A stretch of 64,000 nt of DNA from Multifurca ochricompacta (Eukaryota > Basidiomycota > Agaricomycetes > Russulales > Russulaceae), in assembly GCA_022496185.1 (NCBI GenBank), contig WTXG01000101.1, positions 62,001 through 126,000 of the forward strand. The letters are read 5' to 3'. Each line of letters begins with the position of its first letter. The stretch's first letter is position 1. Below the pieces are notes generated by a model. That model had not been told where the DNA came from. It saw only the letters and a program-made list of their open reading frames with translations, and searched no databases. Of the stretch, positions 46,020-56,530 are shown piece after piece. The position numbers and the translations under genes were made by a program.

Positions 46020-46640
46020 GTTGATAGAAAAAACGGGTCAGGACCAAGTAGTTAAATTACGATTACTCACTTGAGCTTTATATTAAAGAGTATGTGGGTA
46101 TAAGAACCTTGGCGATAAGGATAAAGGATTCCACCCTAAACATCCGCGGTTGTGGTGGAAGCATGTGGCCCTCATCCTCGCGGTTGTAATAAGCGGACCT
46201 CTACTCAATGCCTTCAAAGCATGAATATCAGGAGCTTCTTCGGCAGCTTGAGCGAGGAGTTGCTAAGCGTGTCGTCCTGAAAGTTGCAAAGACGTAGCGT
46301 ACAGAAACATTATTTATATTTCTTGCACAGAAAGTCGGCTATGTTTCGAAGAGATAACGTGGATCGTGTGTGCAGTACACCAACCGAATGGGAGAGATTG
46401 AATGGTGGGGTGACTTGTGAGTGTGGGAACTACATTTTCCACGCGCCACCCAACCAAAAGCTGTCGTCTCCCTCTCCCTCTCTCTCTTTTGTAGCCAAGT
46501 TACTCATGCTCGCCACTTCCTTGACATTATCCATAACAAGATCTTTTTCTCTTTAGTGAGGGCTGGATGCAGAAAGGCAAATATAAGCTCTTTTTTTCCC
46601 TTCTATCACTGACAACTTTTTAACTTGGAACTTAGTCCAG
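46020..46640. other. Spacer between monooxygenase and ankyrin fragment, unit 2
   Basis: Counterpart of 32298-32926, with CT-rich sequence near 46470. No gene is supported. Confidence 0.5.
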
Positions 46641-46979
46641 TTGACCATGTGGGTGCTAGATCATGGCGCCGATATCAATGCAAAGGGCAACTTTTTTGGA
46701 TACGTTCTGCAGGCAGCGGCACCCAAGGGAGATTTGGAGATGGTGAAATGGCTGCTAGGCCATGGTGCTGATGTCAATGTTGAGGGCGCTATTATGGATA
46801 TCCCTTGCAGGTGGTGGCAGACAAGGGACATGTCGAGATCGTGAAATCGCTGCTAGACCGTGGTGCTGATGTCAATGCGGAGGGCGGCCGTTATGGATAT
46901 CCTCTGCAGGCAGTGGCAGATAACAGAGATGTGGAGATCGAGAAATGGCTGATTGAGCATGGTGCGAGGATCAACGTGT
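46641..46979 (+). pseudogene. Ankyrin-repeat fragment B, frameshifted
   Basis: Counterpart of 32927-33268. It lacks one G in the GGCGGC of the second unit (near 46787), which shifts the frame. The correct frame returns only in the alternative reading (GGRYGYPLQAVADNRDVEIE, IEHGARINV, stop at 46979). Copy A is intact at this point. Confidence 0.8.
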
Positions 46980-47129
46980 AGACATGTATGGAACTTCTTT
47001 CAGAGTGGCAAATTTGCAGAGTATTTTGTATGTATGTACGCAGCACTTCATCTTAATTGTTGTAAGGATAGCTTGGCCACTAGACCAAAGCATATCGTTC
47101 AGTTTTGTCCTCTTTCATTCACATAGTAC

Positions 47130-47420
47130 TAATCTTCCCTTTCAACTGGTCCGTCAACCATGTATATAAAGGTACATACAATACTTGTAGCAGGACTAGC
47201 AGAAGCAAAGAGAATCAAAAGGTCAAATAGGAACTAGTGAGCAGCGTTATTCCCAAAGGTCGAGCACGACAAATCGTAAAGTCCAAAATCTTAGATTACC
47301 TCAGAGCTCCTTCTTCTCATACCTTCGATCACCACTGTCTCTCTCTTTGTTCGGGAACACGCTTTGCCTCAAACTCAACACAGATCATATCTGTACAGTG
47401 GCCAGTATGCAACAAGCCTG
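47130..47420 (+). repeat. TATA-bearing repeat cassette, copy 3
   Basis: Counterpart of 33420-33720 in unit 2, with TATATAAAGGTACATACAAT at 47162. 47421-47627 is ordinary spacer. Confidence 0.55.
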
Positions 47421-47627
47421 GTCCATGTAGGGAAAGTAAAGTGTTATAAGGAGAGACCAGTCTCATGAGCATTGAGATGAGGATGAAAGGGAAATAATAG
47501 AACAAGAAAGCAGTTCACTACGCACTCCAACACCTCTTCTTCAATACACCCTGAGTGGCATTACATCCTTTGACAATTGACTATAGCAATAGATGACAAC
47601 CTTAAAAGGGGTTGTAGTAGTGCGCCT

Positions 47628-48030
47628 TAAAGAACGCAGCCTGAGGTTAGATAATCCAAACTACCTAGAATGGTAGTTATAATTCAGTTATGTTGGTCAG
47701 AACTGATAATATTAGTCTTTACCTAGAATGGTAGTTATAACTAGTACGCGTTAGCTACATAGGTAAAGATAAGATAACAAAATACTCACTTCAGTTATGT
47801 TGGTCAGAACTGAAGTGAACTGTACAGTAAAAGCGTCCTTTAAATACTGTAAACGAGTGTGCTTATAGTAACCAAGATAAAGAAGGATTGTGTCTAATCA
47901 AGTAAGGTATCAAACTATTCACAGGAAGGTGAAACGCAGTCCGCGTGCTACTGCACAACACACAACTCGCTTGTTAGTACCACACACTTAGCGATTGATC
48001 TGACCTGGCCATATTGATCCATTTCCGACA
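47628..48030 (-). repeat. Copia-2 3' LTR
   Basis: 403 bp, identical to 52481-52883 by my reading. Minus-strand ends are TGTCGGAAATGG and GCGTTCTTTA. Confidence 0.95.
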
Positions 48031-48057
48031 TCCCCCCGTGATTGAGACAATCCTGGA

Positions 48058-51000
48058 TTAGATAAGCCCTAGTCCAGTGACGAAGTCTTGGAGTTGCGTA
48101 TGCGCGTGTGGTTTTGTGAATCCATCAGCTAGCATTTCTCCAGTGGGTGTCCTGATTAGATCGATGTGTCCCTGTTCGACGTATTCGCGAATGGCGTGGA
48201 ATTTGATAGCAATATGTTTGGATCTTCGCCCGGTCACGGGGTTAAGAGCCAAGTCCACTGCCCCTTTGTTATCGCCATGTAAGGGAATCGGATCTGTGAC
48301 ATCATAGCCAAGTTCCGAGAGGAAGCTCCGGTACCAAGTGGCTTGATTTGCCGCTTCGGCAAGTGCCATGTACTCTGCGTGAGTGGTGCTTTGGGCGACA
48401 GTCTTCTGCTTACGCGAGGTCCAAGAGATGGATGAGTCAGCGAGTAAGAAAACGTAGCCCGAGGTGGAATGATGATCGTCGGCGTGGTCCCCAAGACTGG
48501 AGTCCGAGTAGCTGACAAGTCCCTCTCCGCGCGCTCCATCGTAGCGAAGCCTAAGGTTGGCTGTACTCCTTAGATAAGCCAGCACATATTTGGCAAGTCG
48601 TAGGTGTTGCGGCGAAGGATTTGCTGCATACTGCGCAAGACGCGCTACAGCGAAAGAAATGTCAGGGCGAGTCCCAATTTGCATGTACAGAAGGCTCCCA
48701 ATAATTTGTTGATAATAAGTGATTTCTGTTTGAGTAGCCTGTTCAGTGTGCTTTACCAGATGGACATCTGCCCCAGCAGGGAGTGGTGTGCGCGCGGGGT
48801 TCGCATCCACCATCCCAAAGCGTGCAACGATCTCTCCAATGTACTGTGATTGATCAATTTCCAGACGCTTGATAGATCTGTCGCGTGTGATCTGGACTCC
48901 AAGATATGAGTTGATCTCACCTAGATCTGTCATTTCATAGCGCTTAGATAAGATCCCCTTGATCCGGTTAACCTCCTTGAGAGTATCACCTAAGATAGTG
49001 ATGTCGTTGACATAGAGGATTATAATTGCTGTACCCTCCCCGTCTTGGTGACGACGCACGTATACCCCGGCATCAGAAAATGTGCGCGTGAAGCCGAGCT
49101 CCAATAGAACTCCATGGAATTGCAAGTTCCATGCACGTGAGGCTTGTTTGAGTCCGTAAATTGCCTTTTTCAGTAGGCATACCTTATTCGTCTGGCCCGA
49201 TGTGATGAAACCCTCTGGTTGCTCCATATAAATTTCCTCATCCAGTAGTCCGTTCAGGAACGCTGACTTGACGTCCATTTGATGGATCTCCCAATCCTCT
49301 AGCGCGGCCAACGCCAGTAACAGTCTCAATGACTCGAACCGGGCTACTGGAGAAAATGTTTCATCATAATCAATACCTTGAATTTGCGTGAATCCCTTAG
49401 CAACTAAGCGTGCGCGAAAGCGTCCATCGGCCTTGCGCTTGAAAACCCACTTGGACTTCACAGCCTTCCGATCAGCCGGTAAGTCCACTAGCGTCCAAGT
49501 TCCATTCTTGGCTAGTGCGTCCATTTCATATTGGCACGCGTCCTGCCAGTCGCTAGCATAGTCTGACTTCATCGCCTCCCGATATGTGAGCGGATCACTA
49601 TATGCAGCCGCCGCGAGCAAAGCACGATGCCCGAGTCGCCCATCCTCACCTAACTTGGCATTATCATTGCCAAAGTAACGTGGATTCCTGCGAGGATTCT
49701 CTCGCAGTCTCCGAGGGGGCACGTCCTCCAAAGTGGGGACAACGGTCCGCTGAGTCCGGAGAAACCGGTTGCGCAGCGCGCGGGGCGGAGGCTCTTGCAT
49801 TGCGGGGCGTGAAGGCGGGGTAGCCCAGACTGTATTACCAGAACTTGGGGTTTGTGTGGCAACAGGGGATGGCGTCCTTGGCGGATCGACCTCCCCTTGA
49901 GTTTGCATAGGGACAGCCATAGGGAATGTAACGGCCAGTGGCCCCTCCAGGGCCTTAGGTTGATCAGAATGAATGGACGGCTCACCATTGTCCTGAAAAG
50001 GAAAGGAGCGTTCGTCGAATGTCATGTCGCGCGACAGGACGACTGCTCGGGTACTCTTGTTCCATAGCCGGTAACCCTTAGAACCCGGCTCATACCCAAC
50101 AAGCGTCATCTCGATTGATCTCAGATCGAGCTTTCTACGCTTGTTCTCAGGCACATGAACATATGCCTTGCATCCGAAGACGCGGAAATAAGAGACGTCT
50201 GGAGTGTGACCAGCACTCCAGAGCTCGTGAGGCGTGTGCCAACCTATAGTTCGGGTGGGAGTTCTGTTGTAAGTATGAACGGCAGTGTCCACTGCCAACT
50301 CCCAGAAGCCAAGGGACAGGCCAGCGCTGTGTAACATAGAGCGCGCCTTGTCCATGATGGTCCTGTTCCATCTCTCGGCTATGCCGTTTTGTTGCGGCGA
50401 TCCCGGCATCGTCAACTTATGCTCGATCCCCCGTTCATCCAGTACAGACCTAAGCGCGCCTGACATGTACTCCCCCCCGCGATCTGAGTGCAAGGCCAGC
50501 ATTTTTTCCGAAGATTGAGTCTCAGCCCAAGCTAGGAATTTCCGAAATGCTGTTGCACACTGATCTTTGGATCTGAGGAAGTAGACCACACCATGTCTAG
50601 AGTAGTCGTCGATAAATGTTGCAATGTAGAGCGCGCCTTGAATAGACTGAACCTGCATTGGGCCGGCCAGATCGCTGTGAACGACCTGTAGCCGCCGGTC
50701 CGATCGCTTGTGAGAGGACTTAAAGGGGAGTCGCGTGTGTTTCCCGAGCTCGCACCCGGGGCATGGCGACTGATTGTGATCGATCGATGCATCAAATGAT
50801 ATCCCCTTGATGGATTCATGATACCGCTTGAGGGTGTTGTATGACATATGCCCCATGCGGCGATGCCAGATGTCGATAGGTTGCGACGTTTGAGCGTGCG
50901 CATTGAGTCCAGCCATGGAGGCATCCAGCCAGTATAGGTTGTCCTCCAAGTAACCCTGTGCTACCATCCGGTCTCGGACTGAGATCGTAAAAATTTTATC

Positions 51001-52116
51001 TGTAAAAGAGATCTGAGCCCCCTTCTGAGCAAGTGCACACGTAGAAATGAAACGCGTTGTAACGTCTGGTATGTGCAGCACGTTGCTTAGGGTGATCTCA
51101 GAACCTCTACTACCTGCAGTGGTCTTGAATACCACAGTCCCAACCCCAATTTGTCGCACATTCGAGTTGTCTCCCAGGCGTACAATGCCAGCCGCCGGAG
51201 TATACTGAATGAAGTCAGACCGATTTGGGGTGATATGATGCGTTGCGCCGGAGTCCATCATCCAACGTGATCGCACAGCCAAGTACAAGGAAACGCGGAG
51301 ATCGTCATTGTCATCGCCTATCTCTACGATAGACGCTGTCTGAACTGCTAAGTGCGCGTTAACGGCCTTGTTACTGGCCTGCGCGGTCTCCGATCCCTTC
51401 TTCTCCTCCAGATCCTTTTTCTTCTTCCAGCACTCTACAGCCTTGTGCCCTTTCTTCTGACAGTAGAAACATTTGGTATTCTTCTTGTCATGTTTTTGTT
51501 TGATGGGCGCGGCTTTGTTGAGTGAGGCGGAACCACCGGATCGACGACCTTCCTCATTCAGAATCCGCTCTTGGATAGTCTGAGGGGTAAGATCCTTTGG
51601 CGATCCGGATGCTAATATGGTGGACGCGACGGCAGAGTACGATTCGGGTAGTGCTTTGATCAGGATGAAACTAAACTGGAGATCTGAAATCTCCATCTCG
51701 TTGTTTTTCAGTGTGACGCAGGCATCATTGAGTTTCTGCAATTGCGGGAGCATGGGGGAGGACTCGTCCAGCGCGGTGCCGGTGAGGGCAGACCAAGTAT
51801 TGAATGCGGACATAGATCCGACTCCCCCATAGACGCGTTTGAGCTCGTCCCATTTTGCTTTACATGTGACAAACTTAGTGTCGTCTGCCACGGCTGTCCA
51901 GACATCCTTCTGAGCATAGAGCTCGAGGATTGCTAAGAGAACACCTTCAGTAGCCTCCCAGTCAGCAGGAGGGCTAGCAGGCTTGTCTTCAAGCAGGTGG
52001 TTCCGGACGCCATTCAAACGGAACAGGGCCATCATTCGCGCTGACCAGACTGGCCAGTTCGATCCATCTAGGATCTCGATTGCAGCAGAGGGTGGGAAAG
52101 TAAATGCAGGTGCCAT
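48058..52116 (-). CDS. Copia-2 gag-pol polyprotein, intact frame, RT motif YVND
   Basis: 1352 codons from ATG 52116. In order: gag (IEILDGSNWPVWSARMMALF at the start), zinc knuckle CFYCQKKGHKAVEC (about residue 220), protease WMMDSGATHHITP (about 295), GAG-pre-integrase and zinc region (HRRMGHMSYNTLKRY, CPGCELGKHTRLPF), integrase core (VVHSDLAGP, ALHSDRGGEYM, SPQQNGIAERWNRTIMDK), RT (KSKWVFKRKADGRFRARLVA, MDVKSAFLNG), and RNase H (HSTSGYVFLL, STTHAEYMALAEAA). The RT catalytic motif, YVDD in copia-1, is YVND here. The AAC codon is at 49006-49008 and GAC would restore a CpG. RNase H also has His where copia-1 has Glu (STTEAEY), which may be a family variant. Gag, protease and integrase look functional. 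RT probably is not. Confidence 0.95.
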   Translation of the reverse strand: MAPAFTFPPSAAIEILDGSNWPVWSARMMALFRLNGVRNHLLEDKPASPPADWEATEGVLLAILELYAQKDVWTAVADDTKFVTCKAKWDELKRVYGGVGSMSAFNTWSALTGTALDESSPMLPQLQKLNDACVTLKNNEMEISDLQFSFILIKALPESYSAVASTILASGSPKDLTPQTIQERILNEEGRRSGGSASLNKAAPIKQKHDKKNTKCFYCQKKGHKAVECWKKKKDLEEKKGSETAQASNKAVNAHLAVQTASIVEIGDDNDDLRVSLYLAVRSRWMMDSGATHHITPNRSDFIQYTPAAGIVRLGDNSNVRQIGVGTVVFKTTAGSRGSEITLSNVLHIPDVTTRFISTCALAQKGAQISFTDKIFTISVRDRMVAQGYLEDNLYWLDASMAGLNAHAQTSQPIDIWHRRMGHMSYNTLKRYHESIKGISFDASIDHNQSPCPGCELGKHTRLPFKSSHKRSDRRLQVVHSDLAGPMQVQSIQGALYIATFIDDYSRHGVVYFLRSKDQCATAFRKFLAWAETQSSEKMLALHSDRGGEYMSGALRSVLDERGIEHKLTMPGSPQQNGIAERWNRTIMDKARSMLHSAGLSLGFWELAVDTAVHTYNRTPTRTIGWHTPHELWSAGHTPDVSYFRVFGCKAYVHVPENKRRKLDLRSIEMTLVGYEPGSKGYRLWNKSTRAVVLSRDMTFDERSFPFQDNGEPSIHSDQPKALEGPLAVTFPMAVPMQTQGEVDPPRTPSPVATQTPSSGNTVWATPPSRPAMQEPPPRALRNRFLRTQRTVVPTLEDVPPRRLRENPRRNPRYFGNDNAKLGEDGRLGHRALLAAAAYSDPLTYREAMKSDYASDWQDACQYEMDALAKNGTWTLVDLPADRKAVKSKWVFKRKADGRFRARLVAKGFTQIQGIDYDETFSPVARFESLRLLLALAALEDWEIHQMDVKSAFLNGLLDEEIYMEQPEGFITSGQTNKVCLLKKAIYGLKQASRAWNLQFHGVLLELGFTRTFSDAGVYVRRHQDGEGTAIIILYVNDITILGDTLKEVNRIKGILSKRYEMTDLGEINSYLGVQITRDRSIKRLEIDQSQYIGEIVARFGMVDANPARTPLPAGADVHLVKHTEQATQTEITYYQQIIGSLLYMQIGTRPDISFAVARLAQYAANPSPQHLRLAKYVLAYLRSTANLRLRYDGARGEGLVSYSDSSLGDHADDHHSTSGYVFLLADSSISWTSRKQKTVAQSTTHAEYMALAEAANQATWYRSFLSELGYDVTDPIPLHGDNKGAVDLALNPVTGRRSKHIAIKFHAIREYVEQGHIDLIRTPTGEMLADGFTKPHAHTQLQDFVTGLGLI

Positions 52117-52466
52117 GGTGCATGTAAGCGACGATTTCCAATCTGGGTAGAGGAGCTGTCAGACCCAGATCGTGAAGACCGATCAAGTCCCGATGTATCC
52201 AACTGTATGCTCTGAACCACAAATGGTCCAGTCCCGATTAGGGATTGCTCACACGTGCTTCAGCGTCGCCACGCTCCATCGCACGGCTCGCGCGAAGCCC
52301 GGTGAGGGGCCCAGTCTACACCGATCCACTGGTTCCAGGGACCAGGGAATAGGACTACAAAAGAACAGAGGCTTGCCTTATCGGGAGATGCAAAAATGCG
52401 TGAATTACTGAGTAAGGAAGCTTGTGTATTAAATTCGATCTTCTTCTGGATTGATTCAGTTACGGC

Positions 52467-52480
52467 CAGGGCCCATAACC
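52467..52480 (-). promoter_or_regulatory. Copia-2 primer-binding site (initiator Met tRNA half type)
   Basis: CAGGGCCCATAACC directly abuts the LTR at 52481. It is identical to the copia-1 site and matches the initiator Met tRNA anticodon stem-loop. The leader 52117-52466 between it and the gag ATG has no other feature. Confidence 0.8.
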
Positions 52481-52883
52481 TAAAGAACGCAGCCTGAGGT
52501 TAGATAATCCAAACTACCTAGAATGGTAGTTATAATTCAGTTATGTTGGTCAGAACTGATAATATTAGTCTTTACCTAGAATGGTAGTTATAACTAGTAC
52601 GCGTTAGCTACATAGGTAAAGATAAGATAACAAAATACTCACTTCAGTTATGTTGGTCAGAACTGAAGTGAACTGTACAGTAAAAGCGTCCTTTAAATAC
52701 TGTAAACGAGTGTGCTTATAGTAACCAAGATAAAGAAGGATTGTGTCTAATCAAGTAAGGTATCAAACTATTCACAGGAAGGTGAAACGCAGTCCGCGTG
52801 CTACTGCACAACACACAACTCGCTTGTTAGTACCACACACTTAGCGATTGATCTGACCTGGCCATATTGATCCATTTCCGACA
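52481..52883 (-). repeat. Copia-2 5' LTR
   Basis: Partner of 47628-48030. The CGCCT target duplication follows at 52884-52888. Confidence 0.95.
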
Positions 52884-53203
52884 CGCCTTGGTGAATAGTC
52901 CTTGAGTTGAAGCTTGAAGGTGTGGTGTGATGTTGTGTGAATAGACTATTATTAGGGGGTACCAGTGTTAGTCCAGTACGGCGAGCTGAATTTGCCGATA
53001 CGGTTGGCAATAGCACGAAAATCAACCTAAGAGCAGAGTGAGTGCAAGTAAGAGTAAAAGCGATTGTTAAATTCACTTTTATGAGAATCAAGTTGAAGCA
53101 GACAGTTGGATAGGAAGGGATCAAACTGGATTATAGATTTCAGACAAACTACTAGGGTTTTTATACAATTTAACTATAGAGGTCAATATAAGAGAGATAA
53201 CAC

Positions 53204-53560
53204 TAGTGATGTTCTGGCCTGGCTTGGCCCAAAAGCCGTGGCTTTGGCTCGGCCTGAGGCGGCTCCGGCTTGGCCCAAGCCACGGCTTTTGGCAGAGAAA
53301 ATTTTATGACATATAACCAGTAGTTATAGTTCAGCTAATCCAAATCTGACTTAGTGTGTTACGTATTGCAAAGCTATATCGAAGAAAAAGTTTGAAATGC
53401 TGCGATAAACATGATCACGTGACCCAAATCAACCACTTTGTGATCAGATTTCTACTGATTTTGACGATTGCTATTGCACTTGTATGTGCTGTTGAAAGCC
53501 GCGGCCTGAGCCGGCGGCTTTGGCTTTTAGTTTCTCTGAGCTGGGCCAGGCACATCACTA
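53204..53560. mobile_element. hAT-like MITE
   Basis: This 357-bp element is absent from unit 1. Its ends are imperfect inverted repeats (TAGTGATGTTCTGGCC and, reversed, TAGTGATGTGCCTGGCC). They are flanked by the 8-bp duplication GATAACAC (53196-53203 and 53561-53568). Eight-base duplications and short AGTG-type ends fit hAT. The interior is non-coding and rich in GGCTTTGGC-like inverted motifs, with a hairpin AAAAGCCGTGGCTT near 53230 pairing with AAGCCACGGCTTTT near 53277. Confidence 0.85.
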
Positions 53561-53861
53561 GATAACACAATAAATGAAACTACGGGCCAAAGATAAAGGG
53601 GCATGCAAAAGGGGCGGAACTGTAATGTACAACTGTAATGGTATTAGTCGCGCTTGCATAAAATCAAAATGAGATAAGATAATAATTGAGATATGAAATG
53701 CGTTTACTCTTTCTATGCTCTCTTCCACCTTTCTACCTCTCTCCTCTCGGGAACACTTTGCCTTGCACTCACCGCAGATTGGATCTGAACAAAGCAAACG
53801 AGTTATTCCCTGACATCCATAAGAGCAAGACAGTGCGGTTGCACCTAGAGTCACCGCGTCA

Positions 53862-54230
53862 ATGCGTTCATTTTCCGACCTTGCATTTTATTCCATACCC
53901 GCGTTGCCAACCGGATCGTGGTCATCCCCTGCACATGTTCGAACAGAATTGAATCTGTTTTCAGGACAGCTCTACTTTGATAGTAGAGGAGAATATGAAA
54001 GAATATGCGCACTCCTCGCGTTACACATGGTACATCTGGGTGCGGAGCAGATAGAAGTAGATGGATTTGTACCACCGAAGTACCACACTGGGGAGACTTC
54101 CCCATTCACCACTAGCAAGATAGCATTGTTCAAGAAGTTGATTGGATTGCAGAGGAAGGGGATGGCATATGGAGGAATGGATCTTGGGCAAGTTTTAGAT
54201 GCCTGTCCCTTGAGCAGCGATTTTGCATAG
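53862..54230 (+). CDS. Hypothetical protein fragment, copy B
   Basis: The open frame of up to 122 residues is probably real only from the 3' splice-like site TTTTCAG at about 53964. It reads GQLYFDSRGEYERICALLAL, VDGFVPPKYHTGETSPFT, KLIGLQRKGMAYGGMDLGQV and ends SDFA with TAG 54228-54230. Copy A (34600-34881) has lost one base. It looks like the C-terminal end of a larger protein. I do not recognise the family, and no upstream exons are clear. Confidence 0.5.
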   Translation: MRSFSDLAFYSIPALPTGSWSSPAHVRTELNLFSGQLYFDSRGEYERICALLALHMVHLGAEQIEVDGFVPPKYHTGETSPFTTSKIALFKKLIGLQRKGMAYGGMDLGQVLDACPLSSDFA

Positions 54231-54539
54231 AGACTGTAAGGATGGCTCGGGCGTTGAACGCGAAACCTCCGGTCATCACCACTTCTGGCAGGACCCATTC
54301 GCTCTCATTCTTCCATACTATACTGTCAATAAATTTTCTAACATTTGCCTGACTTTAGTTTCAGACAGACTCTGACACTGGTGCAAAGCGTGATTGATCT
54401 ATGGTACAAGTAATTTTACTTAGCATATTACAGGGATTGTGCGCGTTCCGGGCCGCCTGCCTATTCTTTTCCATACACCCGGCTACCCGGTTTCTCCCTT
54501 ACTCCCTTTTACTTATTCCACTTTTGTTCACCCCACATG

Positions 54540-54895
54540 GCTTCACCTCTGTTATTTTCTAAAACATTCCTTCAGCTAGGTCTCTCCACAAGTATATAAA
54601 GGTACATACAATGCTTGTAGTAGACCAGCCAGTGAACAAGCAACCTAGGAATCTCTCTCTCTCTCTTTTTCTCTTCTTGTGTGCTAAAGAACCTCAACAT
54701 CGTCCAGCGCAAGGTCAAACGGAACCAGCAAGCACGTATTTGCAAGTTCAAAAAGTACAACGACATCTCTCCTTCGACATCAAAGTTATCCTGGGTTTCT
54801 TCCTTCCTCCTCTCTCCTCTGTCTCTCTCTCTCCTCTCAGGAAACGCGCTTTGCCTCTTACTCACCGCGGACCACGTCCGTACAAGACATAGGAA
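54540..54895 (+). repeat. TATA-bearing repeat cassette, copy 4
   Basis: Contains TATATAAAGGTACATACAAT at 54594, AGCGCAAGGTCAAACGGAAC and CTTTGCCTCTTACTCACCGC. It is close to 25330-25690. This cassette, with about 300 bp before it including AGTTTCAGACAGACTCTGA at 54358, is extra relative to unit 1: in unit 1 the sequence passes straight from the hypothetical fragment (34881) to GACATAGGAAGTCC. Confidence 0.6.
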
Positions 54896-55605
54896 GTCCT
54901 CCCTAGAGAAGGTGTTCAGGCCATAGTGAGCCGTATAACATACAATTTCCAGAATACAATAAATTTATAAAATTTACAGATTCTTCAGTGATTTTCGAGA
55001 TGGTCTCCTGGAGTTGAGTTGATTGAATTGGGTTTGTGCAAAGGTGGGCCCGCCACTTGCTTGTAATGGCTACTATGTACCTGGTAGTAGCCACGCGATT
55101 TAGGCATTGTCGTCAAATTCAAAACAAATAAATAAATAAAGTGTGCTAAACCTTTTTTTTTTTGGAATCGAGTTTCCTTGGCGTGCTTGCAAGGCCGTGC
55201 TTAAGTCGCACGGCTATCTAGTACAAAGGGTCCCCGAGTAGCTACTGTAATTGTATTAGGGCAGAGCCCCATTGAAAAACCCCGGGGGGAAAAATAAGAG
55301 TAGTGAGAATGGCCAAGTGAGGTGAACGCAGACTGCAATGTCGTGTAGGTTCAGACCGACCGAGTCGATAGGAGAGGGGGGTCCATTAGGCCTCTGCTAG
55401 GCCTAGTCTGGATCAAGAGGCTGTTTTGCAGCGTAAGGTTTGAAGGCCCCATGCGGGTTTTGGAGGAAGTGCAGCAGAGCTTCAACGAGGTTCTTGGTAT
55501 TGAAGATGGTCATCAGGGGGATGACCAAGTGTGCATGTTTGACGCAATGCGGCTCTCGTGGTGGAGTGGGCAGTCATAAATGTTAAACAGGCATGCTGCT
55601 GGTTA
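54896..55605. other. Spacer, unit 2
   Basis: Counterpart of 34882-35573. No gene. It contains the shorter AAAT run (about 55125-55140) and a poly-T tract near 55152. Confidence 0.6.
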
Positions 55606-55902
55606 CTGACTCAGAATACTGGTACAGAGATGCCGGGATAGCGGTCTGACATAATTGTGAGATAAGCATATACATCTAAGAGGGCATGTGATCAAATCAC
55701 ATCATTAGCGAGATGACACGCTCGTTTAAATTAGTAGCTGATATAATATATTGAAAATGTATATAAGCCACTGTATAGCTGCTATAGATAAAGCAGTTGC
55801 TATCACATTATCGCATGCATCTAAGTCTCTAAACTAACAAGGTGAGATAGTTAGTAGTACTGTAGTATCTAAAGTACAATCCTGCGCCATGCCTGTTCCA
55901 CA
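55606..55902 (+). repeat. Solo-LTR-like repeat, family S, copy 3
   Basis: Counterpart of 35574-35908, ending CCTGTTCCACA. It is preceded by the copia-1 LTR-end-like TGTTAAACAGGCATG at 55581. Confidence 0.5.
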
Positions 55903-55974
55903 ATGCATGTGCACAACGGCCCCGTCCACAGCTCACACTAAAATGGGTTCCACCTGTTGAGACGGACCAGTAAG

Positions 55975-56275
55975 CACCGGAAGCGACCGGATAGTTCAGG
56001 ACCGGATAGCCGGACACCCGGGTGGACCCGATCTCTTATTGATCGTGATAAGATAATCTAATCTAAAGTGCGTCCATTAATTGATTCAACAATTCCACAT
56101 TGAACGCACAACACGTTCCTTCGAAAATTAAGTAGTTATATTCCTCTCACTCTTCAAGTATTATATAGGCACTCTACTTTGTACGCGTTCACTAACTGAA
56201 CTTATCCCCTACCTAAATAGGCAGCTAAAACCCTTTTTACAGCTGTTTACATTAACTGCACTGGCCTCGCGGCTT
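55975..56275 (-). repeat. LTR-like fragment of family C, unit 2
   Basis: Counterpart of 35975-36285, directly upstream of the NLR-2 promoter region. Confidence 0.45.
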
Positions 56276-56530
56276 ACGTAGTATAAAAATCGATTTGAAA
56301 AATGAAAAAAAAAAAAGCCAGATGGTCAGCCATGGCCCGTTCTTGTGCCGCATCTCCAACGTTCAGTTCACTGGTCCTCCAAGATGCAGTACCTATGTTG
56401 CCTCTTGCTACCTCTACATACCAGCGTCTATTTTAGTTCTTAGGCGGCTATCTATACATAATCCATCGATAACCATCCGCCGCCTTTCCCAGGGATCCTC
56501 TTACTCCTTCCCATAACCCAGTCTAGCTTC

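Larger units (their letters stand above)
47628..52883 (-). mobile_element. Copia-2: apparently recent full-length Ty1/copia element
   Basis: The 403-bp LTRs (47628-48030 and 52481-52883) look identical base for base and are flanked by CGCCT (47623-47627 and 52884-52888). The interior has one open reading frame of 1352 codons, a primer site next to the 5' LTR and a purine tract (ACGGGGGGA, minus strand) next to the 3' LTR. Unit 1 has the empty site at 33906. The polyprotein is clearly related to copia-1. Its RT active site is altered (see the polyprotein entry). Confidence 0.96.
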
